64,000 bases of DNA from Weissella viridescens (GCF_001437355.1 NZ_JQBM01000004.1:21108-85107); one strand, 5' to 3'. Shown: positions 8,352 through 16,553, counted from the stretch's first letter. Made by a program: numbers and translations. Notes: generated by a model from the letters alone, not told the origin.

Positions 8352-9614
8352 TTACTTCCCTTCACCTTTCGGAATTTTTAAGACTTGTTTTGGATGTATT
8401 GTTTTATTTTTTAAATCAGATTCACGCATAATTGTTTCTGGTTTAACGTGATATTTTTTTGCTACCGCATCAAGTGTGTCACCTGGTTTAACAGTGTACT
8501 TTACCACTTCAACTCCGGTCGTGGTGTAGTTTTGATGTGTTTCATTCAATTCTTTTATGCCCGAAACCGACCAAGATGTTACCAATGCCGCAGGATTTTG
8601 CATAACCTGCTTTGCGCTCATGTCTAGAATGGCTGCATCACCGACAACAAATAAGATCAGAATAAGCACAGTCAAGAACAACTTTTCCCAAATCGACATT
8701 TTTTTAGGGCCATTTAGATGGTGTGTCTCTTCATAAATGTCTGCGTACGCATCATCACTAACGTCACCTGCAGCCATGGCTTCATTCGCGTAAAGCTCAT
8801 TTAAATTAAAATTTTCTTGTTCAACACGTGCCGTGATTTGTTGATCACGCCGCTCAACTAGCGTCGCTTCTTTTGACTTTTTTACAAAGGCATCATAAGC
8901 CGCCAAAACTGGCTCAGTCTCACCATACATCTTAATTTCACCACGTTCAATCCACAACACGCGATCAGCCATTTCACGAACTTGGACTAATGAATGACTC
9001 ACGAAAAAGATCGTCTTTCCAAGTTTTTGGAATTCTTTGATTTTATCAAGAGACTTACGCGTAAAGGTTGCATCTCCAACAGAAAGTGCCTCATCGACAA
9101 TCAAAATATCAGGATCAGAGTGCACTGAGATAGAAAAACCAAGTTTCGAACGCATCCCACTTGAATAGTTCTTAACCGGTTGGTCAATAAACGCCCCCAA
9201 TTCAGAAAAATCAATAATATCTTGCATATTCGCTTCAATTTGTTTTTCAGACATGCCCATCATCAAGCCCTTAAGCCGAATGTTTTCACGACCTGACAAG
9301 CCACCACGTAATCCAGTTTGAACCGCAATTAAAGAAACCACGCCATTGACTGAAAAATCACCTGTGGTGGCAGGAATAATATTTGAAATGATGTTCATTA
9401 AGGTTGATTTACCCGAACCATTTGTTCCGATAATCGCAACACTTTCGCCTTCATAGGCTGCAAAATCAATGCCACGTAGGGCCCAAAAGTTTGCAAAATG
9501 TTGGTTCACGAATAGTGATTTCACTTTATCTGAACGATTAGGGGCCATTTCATAACGTTTCGTTAAATACTTACCCTGTACTTTAATTTCTTTATCCATG
9601 TTGTTCTCGTTCAT
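8352..9614 (-). CDS. tagH: teichoic-acid-type ABC exporter ATPase with C-terminal LysM
   Basis: This ATPase powers polymer export with TagG. In its 420 residues the ABC domain covers about 1-250, with Walker A GTNGSGKST, signature YSSGMRSKL and Walker B ILIVDEALSVGD. A charged linker follows, then one membrane segment near 312-334 (LFLTVLILILFVV), then a LysM domain near 374-415 (YTVKPGDTLDAVAKKYHV). LysM binds glycans such as peptidoglycan, so this end probably sits outside the cell. B. subtilis TagH also has an extracellular tail. The start at 9614 has a weak GAGTGAG site; a second ATG lies five codons on. Confidence 0.88.
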   Translation of the reverse strand: MNENNMDKEIKVQGKYLTKRYEMAPNRSDKVKSLFVNQHFANFWALRGIDFAAYEGESVAIIGTNGSGKSTLMNIISNIIPATTGDFSVNGVVSLIAVQTGLRGGLSGRENIRLKGLMMGMSEKQIEANMQDIIDFSELGAFIDQPVKNYSSGMRSKLGFSISVHSDPDILIVDEALSVGDATFTRKSLDKIKEFQKLGKTIFFVSHSLVQVREMADRVLWIERGEIKMYGETEPVLAAYDAFVKKSKEATLVERRDQQITARVEQENFNLNELYANEAMAAGDVSDDAYADIYEETHHLNGPKKMSIWEKLFLTVLILILFVVGDAAILDMSAKQVMQNPAALVTSWSVSGIKELNETHQNYTTTGVEVVKYTVKPGDTLDAVAKKYHVKPETIMRESDLKNKTIHPKQVLKIPKGEGK

Positions 9615-9658
9615 GTTTTAAGCTCACTCGATTTTGGATTTATTTTTACATATGTTCC

Positions 9659-9667
9659 ATTTTATCA
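9659..9667 (-). promoter_or_regulatory. candidate extended -10 for tagH
   Basis: TGATAAAAT on the minus strand fits an extended -10 (TG-N-TAAAAT) about 45 bases before the tagH start. No convincing -35 is seen. The 103-base gap to wzb has no strong terminator, so readthrough from wzb is also possible. Confidence 0.35.
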
Positions 9668-9717
9668 AATTTCTCACTAAACTTCGAAAAACTTGATATT
9701 TTCATAATCTTTTAACA

Positions 9718-10485
9718 TTAGTATTTAGCAAAAAAGCGCTTCTTTTTGATTGGTTGCATCGCCAAACGTTGAATATAATCACCATTAATGGCTGCTTTAG
9801 CATTTTCATCAAAGATATCCGCCGCATTTTGGCCTTGCTCATGCGCCAATTGTGCAAAAGCTTGTCCCATCACGTAATCTCGGTTTTCCATGTAGTGAGC
9901 ATCTGAAGCCAAGAATTGGGCCAATCCATTATCAATAATGTCTTGTGCAAATGCTTGTACTTTTTTACCAAAAACACCCACATATGAACTGGCTGTAACC
10001 TGTGCTAACGCACCACGTTTCCCAAACTCATACAATAATTCTGGCTTATCCATGAAGCCTTGATTTCGTTCTGGATGCACAATAATAGGCGTAATCCCAC
10101 GTTGTTGGATATCAAAAATCATTTTTTCACTATAGGCTGGGACTTCTTCTGATGGAAATTCTAACAGCATGTATTTCCCTTCTGGATCGGTCGCTAGAAT
10201 ATCGCCTGCATCTAAGGCGGCTAATAAACCGCCATTAATACGGACTTCTTGACTAGCAAAAACAACTAGCGGAATTTGCGCATCATCTAAAGCAGTCTGA
10301 AATTGTTCAGTTGCTAGTGTAACTTCGGGAGCATGATTAACATACCGCCCATTCATATGGTGTGGCGTCATCAATGCATGGGTAATGCCGTCCGAAACTG
10401 CGGCTTGCGCTAAGTCTAATGAATGTTCAAGTGTAGGAGATCCATCATCCAATCCAGGTAGAAGATGACAATGTATATCAATCAT
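9718..10485 (-). CDS. wzb: CpsB/YwqE-type protein-tyrosine-phosphatase (PHP domain)
   Basis: This metal-dependent phosphatase removes phosphate from the tyrosine tail of the bacterial kinase Wze/CpsD. The 255-residue product has PHP motifs: MIDIHCHLLPGLDDG at 1-15, TPHHM in the first third, HPERN in the middle and SDAHYM near residue 195. It lies downstream of wze, separated by a strong hairpin. Length and motifs match CpsB of Streptococcus and YwqE of Bacillus. It is normally part of an exopolysaccharide operon, but glycosyltransferase, wzx and wzy genes do not follow here. Confidence 0.92.
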   Translation of the reverse strand: MIDIHCHLLPGLDDGSPTLEHSLDLAQAAVSDGITHALMTPHHMNGRYVNHAPEVTLATEQFQTALDDAQIPLVVFASQEVRINGGLLAALDAGDILATDPEGKYMLLEFPSEEVPAYSEKMIFDIQQRGITPIIVHPERNQGFMDKPELLYEFGKRGALAQVTASSYVGVFGKKVQAFAQDIIDNGLAQFLASDAHYMENRDYVMGQAFAQLAHEQGQNAADIFDENAKAAINGDYIQRLAMQPIKKKRFFAKY

Positions 10486-10511
10486 TTTAAATTCCTCATT
10501 ATTTCTTTCAT

Positions 10512-10546
10512 AAAAAAGGTAGTAAACATGTTGTCTACTACCTTTT
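10512..10546 (-). terminator. hairpin with T run between wze and wzb
   Basis: AAAAGGTAGTA and TACTACCTTTT pair around an 11-base loop, then TTTTTTATG on the minus strand. The stem stands 27 bases upstream of the wzb start, so it should lower wzb expression relative to wzd-wze. Confidence 0.8.
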
Positions 10547-10559
10547 GTTTATTAACTAT

Positions 10560-11297
10560 TTAATCTTGAGTTGAACCATAGCCGTAACCATAGCCGTAAC
10601 CATAGCCAGAATCTCCATCGTTGCGCTTAGCACGTGAAACCACACCAAGCACTTTAGTTGACGTCAAATTCAATAGTTCAACGGCACGTTCCAAGTTCAC
10701 TTTTTGTGTTTGATTTAATGTAATCAATAAGACAACACCATCCGCAAGTGGTAGCATAACTTGGGCGTCAGTAACTAAGTTCAATGGAGGCACATCCAAA
10801 ACGACGATGTCATAGTTATTACGCATCCATTCTACCAAGGCAGCCATGCGTGGTGAACCAAGCAATTCAGCTGGGTTCGGTGGCACAGGACCAGAAGTTA
10901 GCGCTGACAAACCCGGTACCATGGTTTCATGAACCAAATCCTTAGGTTGTAAATCACTAGCCAAAATCGTAGTCAATCCTTGACGATTGTCTAATCTGAA
11001 AGTCGTATGGACAGTCGGACGACGCAAATCAGCGTCGACAATCAATGCCTTTTTACCGGCTTGCGCCCATGTCACGGCCACGTTTGAAGAAACCGTTGAC
11101 TTACCGTCTGACATTTGTGATGACGTAAACATCACAACTTGAAGTTTATCCAGCGCCGCTCCAGCATATTCAATATTTGTACGTACTGTACGTAATTGTT
11201 CTGAAATCACATTTTTGGGTTCAGTAAAAGTAATTAACCGAGCACCATTTGTTTGTGTTTCAACATCTTCTTTATAGTGTCTTTTAAATAATGACAT
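10560..11297 (-). CDS. wze: CpsD/Wze-type bacterial tyrosine kinase
   Basis: This cytoplasmic BY-kinase works with the membrane adaptor Wzd to control polysaccharide synthesis. The 245-residue product has Walker A SDGKSTVSSN, Walker A' ALIVDADLRRP and Walker B IVVLDVPP. The C-terminus is a tyrosine cluster, five Tyr alternating with Gly, which is the autophosphorylation tail. It starts 12 bases after wzd. The cluster is encoded by a short tandem DNA repeat, so its Tyr number could vary between strains. Confidence 0.93.
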   Translation of the reverse strand: MSLFKRHYKEDVETQTNGARLITFTEPKNVISEQLRTVRTNIEYAGAALDKLQVVMFTSSQMSDGKSTVSSNVAVTWAQAGKKALIVDADLRRPTVHTTFRLDNRQGLTTILASDLQPKDLVHETMVPGLSALTSGPVPPNPAELLGSPRMAALVEWMRNNYDIVVLDVPPLNLVTDAQVMLPLADGVVLLITLNQTQKVNLERAVELLNLTSTKVLGVVSRAKRNDGDSGYGYGYGYGYGSTQD

Positions 11298-11309
11298 GCG
11301 TATACTCCC

Positions 11310-12131
11310 TTAAATTCGACGATTACGGTCAGAACGTTGCTCTGATGTCTTACCATTATTTTGTCGACTAATGGCCTCATCAATTGAACGCATCTTCCCA
11401 ATATAACCGACCACACCTAGATTTGTTAATCCAAGGTCGTCTGTTAAGAAACTGATACTCTTAACGGTACGATCTGTTAAGTCACGAACCCAAGCCCAAG
11501 CAAATCCGAACAATAATCCAACAAAGAAGCTGATCAATGTAATTAATGGGACCTTTGGTGAAACTGGTTTTGAATTTGCGACTGCCTTTGAAACAATTGA
11601 CACATCTGAGGCGCTGCTCATGATGTTTCCAACTTTCTTTTGAAAGACCTTAGCTACCTCATTGGCAACATCTTTAGATAGATCTGGATCTTCTGTCTTA
11701 ACATTCACAGAGAAGACCTGTGAATTTTGTTGGTTGGAAATCGAAATCATGTCACTCAAGTTATTTGCGTTTACTTCAGACTTAGTATACTTAGCTGGAA
11801 CTGTTTTCTTGGTACCATCTGATTGTTTCTCAGTATGCTTTTCTGTTAAATCATCGACCACTTGATTCAAAATAACTGGTCGCGTAATAATATCTTTATA
11901 TGTACTAATCAATTGTACGTCAGCTTGCTGATTTTGGAACTGGGCGCCAGCATTATTGTCATTTTGCTTACGATTAACTAATACAGCTGTTGATGAACTG
12001 TACTCAGGATGAATCACAAACTTTGAAACAGTAAAGCCAACTACCGCAAAGATAACTCCCATTGCTAAAATCAAGCCCAAATTTCGGCGAACTACCTGCC
12101 AAAGATGGCTCAAATCAATTACATTATCCAT
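11310..12131 (-). CDS. wzd: Wzz-family polysaccharide co-polymerase, CpsC/Wzd type
   Basis: This membrane adaptor activates the kinase Wze and influences polymer chain length. The 273-residue product has a first membrane segment near 19-37 (LGLILAMGVIFAVVGF), an extracellular domain, and a second near 200-220 (VPLITLISFFVGLLFGFAW) preceded by the proline-rich KPVSPKVP. The C-terminal cytoplasmic tail is about 50 residues and arginine-rich. It is first of the wzd-wze-wzb genes. The 319-base upstream gap holds its promoter. Confidence 0.9.
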   Translation of the reverse strand: MDNVIDLSHLWQVVRRNLGLILAMGVIFAVVGFTVSKFVIHPEYSSSTAVLVNRKQNDNNAGAQFQNQQADVQLISTYKDIITRPVILNQVVDDLTEKHTEKQSDGTKKTVPAKYTKSEVNANNLSDMISISNQQNSQVFSVNVKTEDPDLSKDVANEVAKVFQKKVGNIMSSASDVSIVSKAVANSKPVSPKVPLITLISFFVGLLFGFAWAWVRDLTDRTVKSISFLTDDLGLTNLGVVGYIGKMRSIDEAISRQNNGKTSEQRSDRNRRI

Positions 12132-12157
12132 AGAAATACTTTCACTCCCTAAATGTG

Positions 12158-12221
12158 ATTTAAAATAACAAACGCAGATATGTCAATTATCCAACGTACT
12201 ATATTCTCTTTTGTTATTATA
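12158..12221 (-). promoter_or_regulatory. candidate wzd promoters
   Basis: Two signals lie on the minus strand. TTGACA (12181-12186) and TTAAAT (12158-12163) are 17 bases apart. Further upstream TATAAT (12216-12221) has no good -35. The first has the better -35 and the second the better -10, so the start site is uncertain. Confidence 0.4.
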
Positions 12222-12300
12222 CACTATTTATATCTTTTAGCGATGTAAACATTAAAAATCAACGCAACTATTTTACCATCAAAATTTGGTTAACGTTTCG

Positions 12301-12349
12301 CACTCCGGTGTTTCGGGTTAAGCTACGTTACTTGACACCTCGGTGTTTA
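12301..12349 (+). repeat. two imperfect direct repeats in the wzd-gpmA gap
   Basis: CACTCCGGTGTTTC at 12301-12314 and CACCTCGGTGTTTA at 12336-12349 differ at a few positions and are 35 bases apart. Each holds a small inverted repeat. They lie between the gpmA terminator and the wzd promoter. The 12132-12450 gap otherwise shows only these promoters and that terminator. Confidence 0.3.
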
Positions 12350-12354
12350 TCAGC

Positions 12355-12407
12355 AAAAAAAATAGTCCGAAAGGTTTCGAACATTTCGAAATCTTCCCGA
12401 CTATTTT
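12355..12407 (-). terminator. terminator of gpmA
   Basis: AAAATAGTC (12359-12367) pairs with GACTATTTT (12399-12407); inner arms CGAAAGG/TTTCGAAC also pair partly. On the minus strand the stem is followed by eight T residues. Confidence 0.75.
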
Positions 12408-12450
12408 CGTGGCTAGTCATAAAACTAAACCATCTATCATGTATGTGTGA

Positions 12451-13167
12451 TTACTCACCTGACAAAACTGTCTTTGAAACAACATCCAAGTTATCATCCA
12501 AATCATAAACGATAGGTTGTCCGTTGGCGATTTCAAGACCTGTGATATCATCATCAGAAATCTTTTCAATGTGCTTAGCTAAGGCACGCAATGAGTTACC
12601 GTGAGCGGCGATAATAACATTCTTACCAGCCTTCAAGTCCTTTGAAATCTTTTCATCCCAGTAAGGCATAACACGTTCCAAAGTAACCTTTAGGTTTTCA
12701 CCTAGTGGCAATTCATCCTTTGGTACATCAGCGTAACGACGGTCAAATGAAGCATATGTTTCACCATCAACTGTAACAGTTTCTTCGTAGTCATCCAACA
12801 TTGGTGGCAAAACGTCATATGAACGACGCCATTGGTGAACTTGATCGTCACCCCACTTTTCAGCGGCGTCGGCCTTGTTCAAACCTTGCAAAGCACCATA
12901 GTTACGCTCGTTCAAGCGCCATGACTTTTCTTCAGGAATCCAAAGTTGTCCATCTTCTTCCAAAACCAAGTGCAAAGTTTGGATGGCACGAGTCAAAACT
13001 GACGTGTAGGCTTGATCAAATTCAATCCCTGTTTCAGCCAACAAGTTTCCCGCATCACGCGCTTGTTGAATACCAACTGGGCTCAACTTTGTATCAATCC
13101 AACCATTAAACAAGTTCTTTGCGTTCCATTCACTTTGTCCGTGACGAACCATAACTAATTTTGACAT
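12451..13167 (-). CDS. gpmA: 2,3-bisphosphoglycerate-dependent phosphoglycerate mutase
   Basis: GpmA interconverts 3- and 2-phosphoglycerate in lower glycolysis through a phosphohistidine. The 238-residue product has the catalytic RHG at residues 8-10 ([10 protein letters not shown]), the NGW segment, ERNYGALQG in the middle, and [11 protein letters not shown] near 180 with the second histidine. Length is right for the dimeric or tetrameric bacterial form. It stands alone between its promoter and terminator. All catalytic motifs are intact. Confidence 0.97.
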   Translation of the reverse strand: MSKLVMVRHGQSEWNAKNLFNGWIDTKLSPVGIQQARDAGNLLAETGIEFDQAYTSVLTRAIQTLHLVLEEDGQLWIPEEKSWRLNERNYGALQGLNKADAAEKWGDDQVHQWRRSYDVLPPMLDDYEETVTVDGETYASFDRRYADVPKDELPLGENLKVTLERVMPYWDEKISKDLKAGKNVIIAAHGNSLRALAKHIEKISDDDITGLEIANGQPIVYDLDDNLDVVSKTVLSGE

Positions 13168-13202
13168 TACGATACCTCTTTTATAATTTTTTCTACCTTT
13201 TT

Positions 13203-13211
13203 AGTATACCA
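13203..13211 (-). promoter_or_regulatory. gpmA extended -10
   Basis: TGGTATACT on the minus strand is an extended -10 (TG-N-TATACT) 36 bases upstream of the gpmA ATG. The -35 is weak, as expected with an extended -10. Confidence 0.5.
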
Positions 13212-13253
13212 AATATTTCACAATTGCGCATTCTTGTCTCAGAATTTCCTTTT

Positions 13254-14270
13254 TTATTGCAAGGGATCTACTTGACCATCTTGAATAATATAGCCCGACG
13301 AATGTAATGGCCCCGCTAAAGCTGGTTCCAAATCTTGTAGGATGCCATTAACGGCGATTGTTCCTTCACCAAAACCAGTGGCAATCAAATCAGTTTTATT
13401 CGCATACCCCGCAATATCCCCCACGGCATACAAGCCAGGCACTGATGATTGCATATTTTGTTGAACAACACAGCGTTGGCGTGCCACGGTCGGTTGGCAA
13501 CGCCACTGTTCAAACAGTTGGCTGTCTGACTTAAAACCATAATTCACGACGACTGAATCAACCATCAGTTGTTGCGCCACTTCCGTGGTTGACGTGTTCA
13601 AAGTCACCTCAAGCTCACCGTCTGCTATTTTTGATATTGCCGTAATATTGTAGGGTGTCACCCGTTCAATCGATGATACCGCTAATTGATCTAAGGTATA
13701 GGCCATAGCGCGAAAACGATCGCGTCGATGCGTTAGATAAACCTTTTTGGCAACTTTAGCTATCGCTAGGGCCTGATCAACCGCAGTATCACCACCTCCA
13801 GCAACTAAAACAATTTGATCCTTAAATTTATTCAAATCATCCACCACATAGTAAACGCCTTCACCTTCCAAATCAGCGCCAATCCCATCAGGCAGACGTT
13901 TTGGTTCAAACGCACCATGACCAATCGCCAAGATGACCCGGTCAGCTTGTAATGCTTCATGGTTTGTTTGAAGCACAAATGTCTGACCAACAGCATCATA
14001 GGCCACATCAGTTACTGTGGTTTCTAACATATAATTAGGATTTAATTGTTGGGTCTGTTCAGCGAGTTGGCGAATCAAAGCTTCACCTTCAATTTTGACA
14101 TAACCCGGTACATCTAAAATATCCTTTTGGGGATATAAATGATTCACTTGCCCCCCGACATTTTCCAAACTATCAATTAATGTAACATCTAGGCCCCGTA
14201 GACGTGCATAAAAGGCCGTAAAGAGCCCAACGGGCCCTGCTCCAATAATGGCAACTTGCGTATGTTTCAT
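13254..14270 (-). CDS. type 2 ferredoxin--NADP(+) reductase (YumC-like)
   Basis: This thioredoxin-reductase-like flavoprotein moves electrons between NADPH and ferredoxin or flavodoxin. The 338-residue product has FAD motif GAGPVG at 10-15, NADPH motif GGGDTAVDQA near 158-167, and the C-terminal FAD motif YAVGDIAGY. It lacks the CxxC redox pair of true thioredoxin reductases, which supports the type 2 reductase call over trxB. GGGGGAG precedes the ATG. A hairpin stands just upstream of that site, so expression may depend on readthrough from sseB. Confidence 0.87.
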   Translation of the reverse strand: MKHTQVAIIGAGPVGLFTAFYARLRGLDVTLIDSLENVGGQVNHLYPQKDILDVPGYVKIEGEALIRQLAEQTQQLNPNYMLETTVTDVAYDAVGQTFVLQTNHEALQADRVILAIGHGAFEPKRLPDGIGADLEGEGVYYVVDDLNKFKDQIVLVAGGGDTAVDQALAIAKVAKKVYLTHRRDRFRAMAYTLDQLAVSSIERVTPYNITAISKIADGELEVTLNTSTTEVAQQLMVDSVVVNYGFKSDSQLFEQWRCQPTVARQRCVVQQNMQSSVPGLYAVGDIAGYANKTDLIATGFGEGTIAVNGILQDLEPALAGPLHSSGYIIQDGQVDPLQ

Positions 14271-14284
14271 GCTCCCCCCTTATT

Positions 14285-14310
14285 AAAAAACCACTCTATC
14301 ACTAGAGTGG
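14285..14310 (-). terminator. terminator of the ispE-sseB transcript
   Basis: CCACTCT (14291-14297) and AGAGTGG (14304-14310) form the stem, followed on the minus strand by TTTTTT. It lies only 15 bases from the start of the reductase gene, so it could also act as an attenuator of that gene. Confidence 0.75.
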
Positions 14311-14317
14311 CTTAGCT

Positions 14318-15097
14318 TTAAATTTCGCTATCGTAAATTGGTGTGAATTCTGAAAGATCTGCGCCAAAATCATCACTCATAATTAAGTTAAATTCTGAAC
14401 CTTCATCCCCAGCATTAACATTGAAGACTTTTTCAAAATCTGAACCCAAAGCCAAAGCAGCTTCACGATCAGGGCCATCAATCACAACTAAGTAGCTACC
14501 TTCTTCACCTTGCGTTAAACGTAGCAAGTATAGGTGCTTAATGAGATCACTATGGTCATCAGCTAATGCCACCAAGTCATACTTTAGCGGACCGGGCACA
14601 ATATCATCGGCCGCACTGACTTGAACTTCGCCATCACCATGCACGGCTTCCAAAACGCTTGCCAAGAAAGCCAAATTATCCATTGTAATTGGCATACCAT
14701 CTTCTGAAAATGGGTTCAAAACCAATCCGCCCATGTTTGGCACTTCTTCGTCAAAGACCATTGGCAAGTATTGTTCGATAGTCATTGGGTATGGGTATAC
14801 GGTATCTTCAACATCCCAATCACCCATATCAGCTTGTGCATCATCTGAAAATACTGGGAAAATCATATTCTCATTTTCATCCGCAAATGTAACAAAACGG
14901 ACTTCTGAACCTTCTGGCAAAACAACTGAGCCATCTGCTTGTTCAATTGGTGCTTGCGTAAAACCAACTGGTGCCAATAATTGCGCTTGCAAAAGTGCTT
15001 GCGTATAATTATTTTCCGTTGTTTCGTTTTGGTCGTCACGCATGGCATGCAACGCATCCATTAGCGCGTCATTCTTAATCCCTGTTTTAATCATCAT
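14318..15097 (-). CDS. SseB family protein
   Basis: This 259-residue acidic protein resembles the SseB family (enhanced serine sensitivity). The N-terminal domain (about 5-130) contains the FVTFADENENMIFPVFSDD type segment; the C-terminal domain (about 150-255) contains LYLLRLTQGEEGSYLVVIDG. No catalytic motif is visible and the molecular role is not established. It starts 14 bases after ispE with GGAG before a double ATG, so it is co-transcribed with ispE. Either ATG could be used. Confidence 0.75.
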   Translation of the reverse strand: MMIKTGIKNDALMDALHAMRDDQNETTENNYTQALLQAQLLAPVGFTQAPIEQADGSVVLPEGSEVRFVTFADENENMIFPVFSDDAQADMGDWDVEDTVYPYPMTIEQYLPMVFDEEVPNMGGLVLNPFSEDGMPITMDNLAFLASVLEAVHGDGEVQVSAADDIVPGPLKYDLVALADDHSDLIKHLYLLRLTQGEEGSYLVVIDGPDREAALALGSDFEKVFNVNAGDEGSEFNLIMSDDFGADLSEFTPIYDSEI

Positions 15098-15111
15098 AAA
15101 TCTCCTTTTTT

Positions 15112-15972
15112 CTACTGAATAATATGAACAATATATGTTTCTTGCACAAACCCACGCACGGCATTATAAATGCGTTTTGCTCGCGATTCCTTATTGGATA
15201 GAGCAAAAACGGTTGGTCCAGAACCAGACATTTGAACGGCATCTGCCCCGAACTTTTGCATTTTTTCACGCAATTTAATGATTTCAGGATACCGACCAGC
15301 CGTGACCGGTTCTAACACATTAAACATCTGGATACAAACTTCAGCCAAGTCACCCTGTTCGAGGGCATCCATCAGCGCAGGCATATCTCCATGTTCTAGT
15401 TTATCATAGTCAATTTGCCTTAAGATTTTGGGTGTGGAAACACTGATGGCCGGTTTTGAAACCACCAGCCACAATGGTGGCAACTTAGTTTGGATGGGCG
15501 TGACGATTTCACCTCGCCCTGTCACTCGGGCTGGACGACTATACACACAAAACGGTACATCCGCATCAATTTGTAACCCAATTCGGGCTAATTCGGTTTC
15601 AGAAAGTTCTAAATGCCATATCCGATTTAAACCACGAATCACTGCTGCTGCATCAGCAGAACCCCCCCCTAAACCAGCCGCTACAGGAATCTTTTTATCG
15701 ATATAAATATCCACCCCATCTTGGCGATTAGCTCGCTGCCGCATGAGGTTGGCTGCTTGATAGGCTAAATTTTTCTCATTCAAGGGTAAAACACCACTTG
15801 TTGAATCGACATGAATTGCCTGATGCTCATCAGTGGTCCGAATAGTTACCGAGTCTGCCAAATCAATTGGGACCATAAACATATCCCATTCTTGTTGCCC
15901 ATCTTGGTGAAGATAAGGGGTATCCAAGCTGAGATTGAGTTTGGCGTATGCACGTTCCAAAATTTCCATCAC
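15112..15972 (-). CDS. ispE: IspE-like GHMP kinase (4-diphosphocytidyl-2-C-methyl-D-erythritol kinase family)
   Basis: The 286-residue product has the GHMP kinase hallmarks: KLNLSLD near residues 11-17, the ATP loop PVAAGLGGGSADAA at 96-109, and MSGSGPTVFAL near the C-terminus. IspE phosphorylates CDP-methylerythritol in the MEP pathway. Lactobacillales mostly make isoprenoids by the mevalonate route and often keep this gene without other MEP genes; none is seen nearby. Its true substrate here is therefore open. It heads a two-gene unit with sseB and is divergent from the DUF454 gene. Confidence 0.85.
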   Translation of the reverse strand: MMEILERAYAKLNLSLDTPYLHQDGQQEWDMFMVPIDLADSVTIRTTDEHQAIHVDSTSGVLPLNEKNLAYQAANLMRQRANRQDGVDIYIDKKIPVAAGLGGGSADAAAVIRGLNRIWHLELSETELARIGLQIDADVPFCVYSRPARVTGRGEIVTPIQTKLPPLWLVVSKPAISVSTPKILRQIDYDKLEHGDMPALMDALEQGDLAEVCIQMFNVLEPVTAGRYPEIIKLREKMQKFGADAVQMSGSGPTVFALSNKESRAKRIYNAVRGFVQETYIVHIIQ

Positions 15973-16005
15973 CGTTGCCCCCCTCTCTGTTTTTCTATTA
16001 TGAAC

Positions 16006-16015
16006 ATTATAACAA
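16006..16015 (-). promoter_or_regulatory. ispE extended -10
   Basis: The minus strand reads TTGTTATAAT (TG-N-TATAAT), 34 bases before the ispE start. The divergent gene uses an identical ten-base element at 16060. Confidence 0.5.
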
Positions 16016-16059
16016 ATCTAAAACAAAATAGGGGATTCCATAGGCGTTACCGTAAATTC

Positions 16060-16069
16060 TTGTTATAAT
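16060..16069 (+). promoter_or_regulatory. extended -10 for the DUF454 gene
   Basis: TTGTTATAAT on the plus strand, about 60 bases before the ATG at 16131. The transcript leader would hold the tandem duplication at 16086-16113. Confidence 0.5.
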
Positions 16070-16085
16070 GATGCCAGCAAATATA

Positions 16086-16113
16086 ACAAAGTAAATTTCA
16101 CAAAGTAAATTTC
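16086..16113 (+). repeat. exact 14-bp tandem duplication in a 5' leader
   Basis: ACAAAGTAAATTTC occurs twice in a row (16086-16099 and 16100-16113), 18 bases before the start of the DUF454 gene. Confidence 0.85.
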
Positions 16114-16130
16114 ACAGAGGACACTTTCAC

Positions 16131-16553
16131 ATGCGCTATTTATACATTCTTCTCGGGCTAATCCTATTTTCAATCGGAACGGTTGCTATCTGGATCCCCG
16201 GATTACCCACTACCGGTTTCTACTTCTTCGCTGCGTTTTGTTGGGCGCGTTCATCTCCGCGTTTACACGCTTGGTTGATTCGCAATAAATACTACCAACG
16301 TTATGTTGAAGAAGGCGTCTACCAACGTAAACTCAGCCAAAAGCAACGTATCGCAATTTACGCCATGTCAGCTGGTTTTATGGCAATCCCATTCTTTACC
16401 GTTGGCAAATTATGGTTACAATTGACTTTGATTGGTTGTTCTGCCGCACAAATCATTTCCATGGAAGCCTTTTATCGTGGCTACTGCTTCAAATCATGGT
16501 TTAAAGGCCACCAAGCAACTTCACAACTAGAAGAATCGGTTGATTCTGAATAA
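16131..16553 (+). CDS. DUF454 (YbaN-like) inner membrane protein
   Basis: This 140-residue membrane protein begins with a long hydrophobic stretch (LYILLGLILFSIGTVAIWIP) followed by GLPTTGFYFFAAFCWARSSPR, the DUF454 signature, and HAWLIRNKYY. Two further hydrophobic segments lie at about 75-110. The family has no settled function. GAGG precedes the ATG. Its last 27 bases overlap the end of the convergent oxidoreductase gene. Confidence 0.82.
   Translation: MRYLYILLGLILFSIGTVAIWIPGLPTTGFYFFAAFCWARSSPRLHAWLIRNKYYQRYVEEGVYQRKLSQKQRIAIYAMSAGFMAIPFFTVGKLWLQLTLIGCSAAQIISMEAFYRGYCFKSWFKGHQATSQLEESVDSE

Noticed and set aside
12308-12508. 66-codon frame over the wzd-gpmA gap
   Set aside because: It runs through the gpmA terminator and gpmA end, with no ribosome site.
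13254-14270. thioredoxin reductase trxB
   Set aside because: The CxxC redox pair is missing, so the type 2 ferredoxin-NADP reductase call is better.
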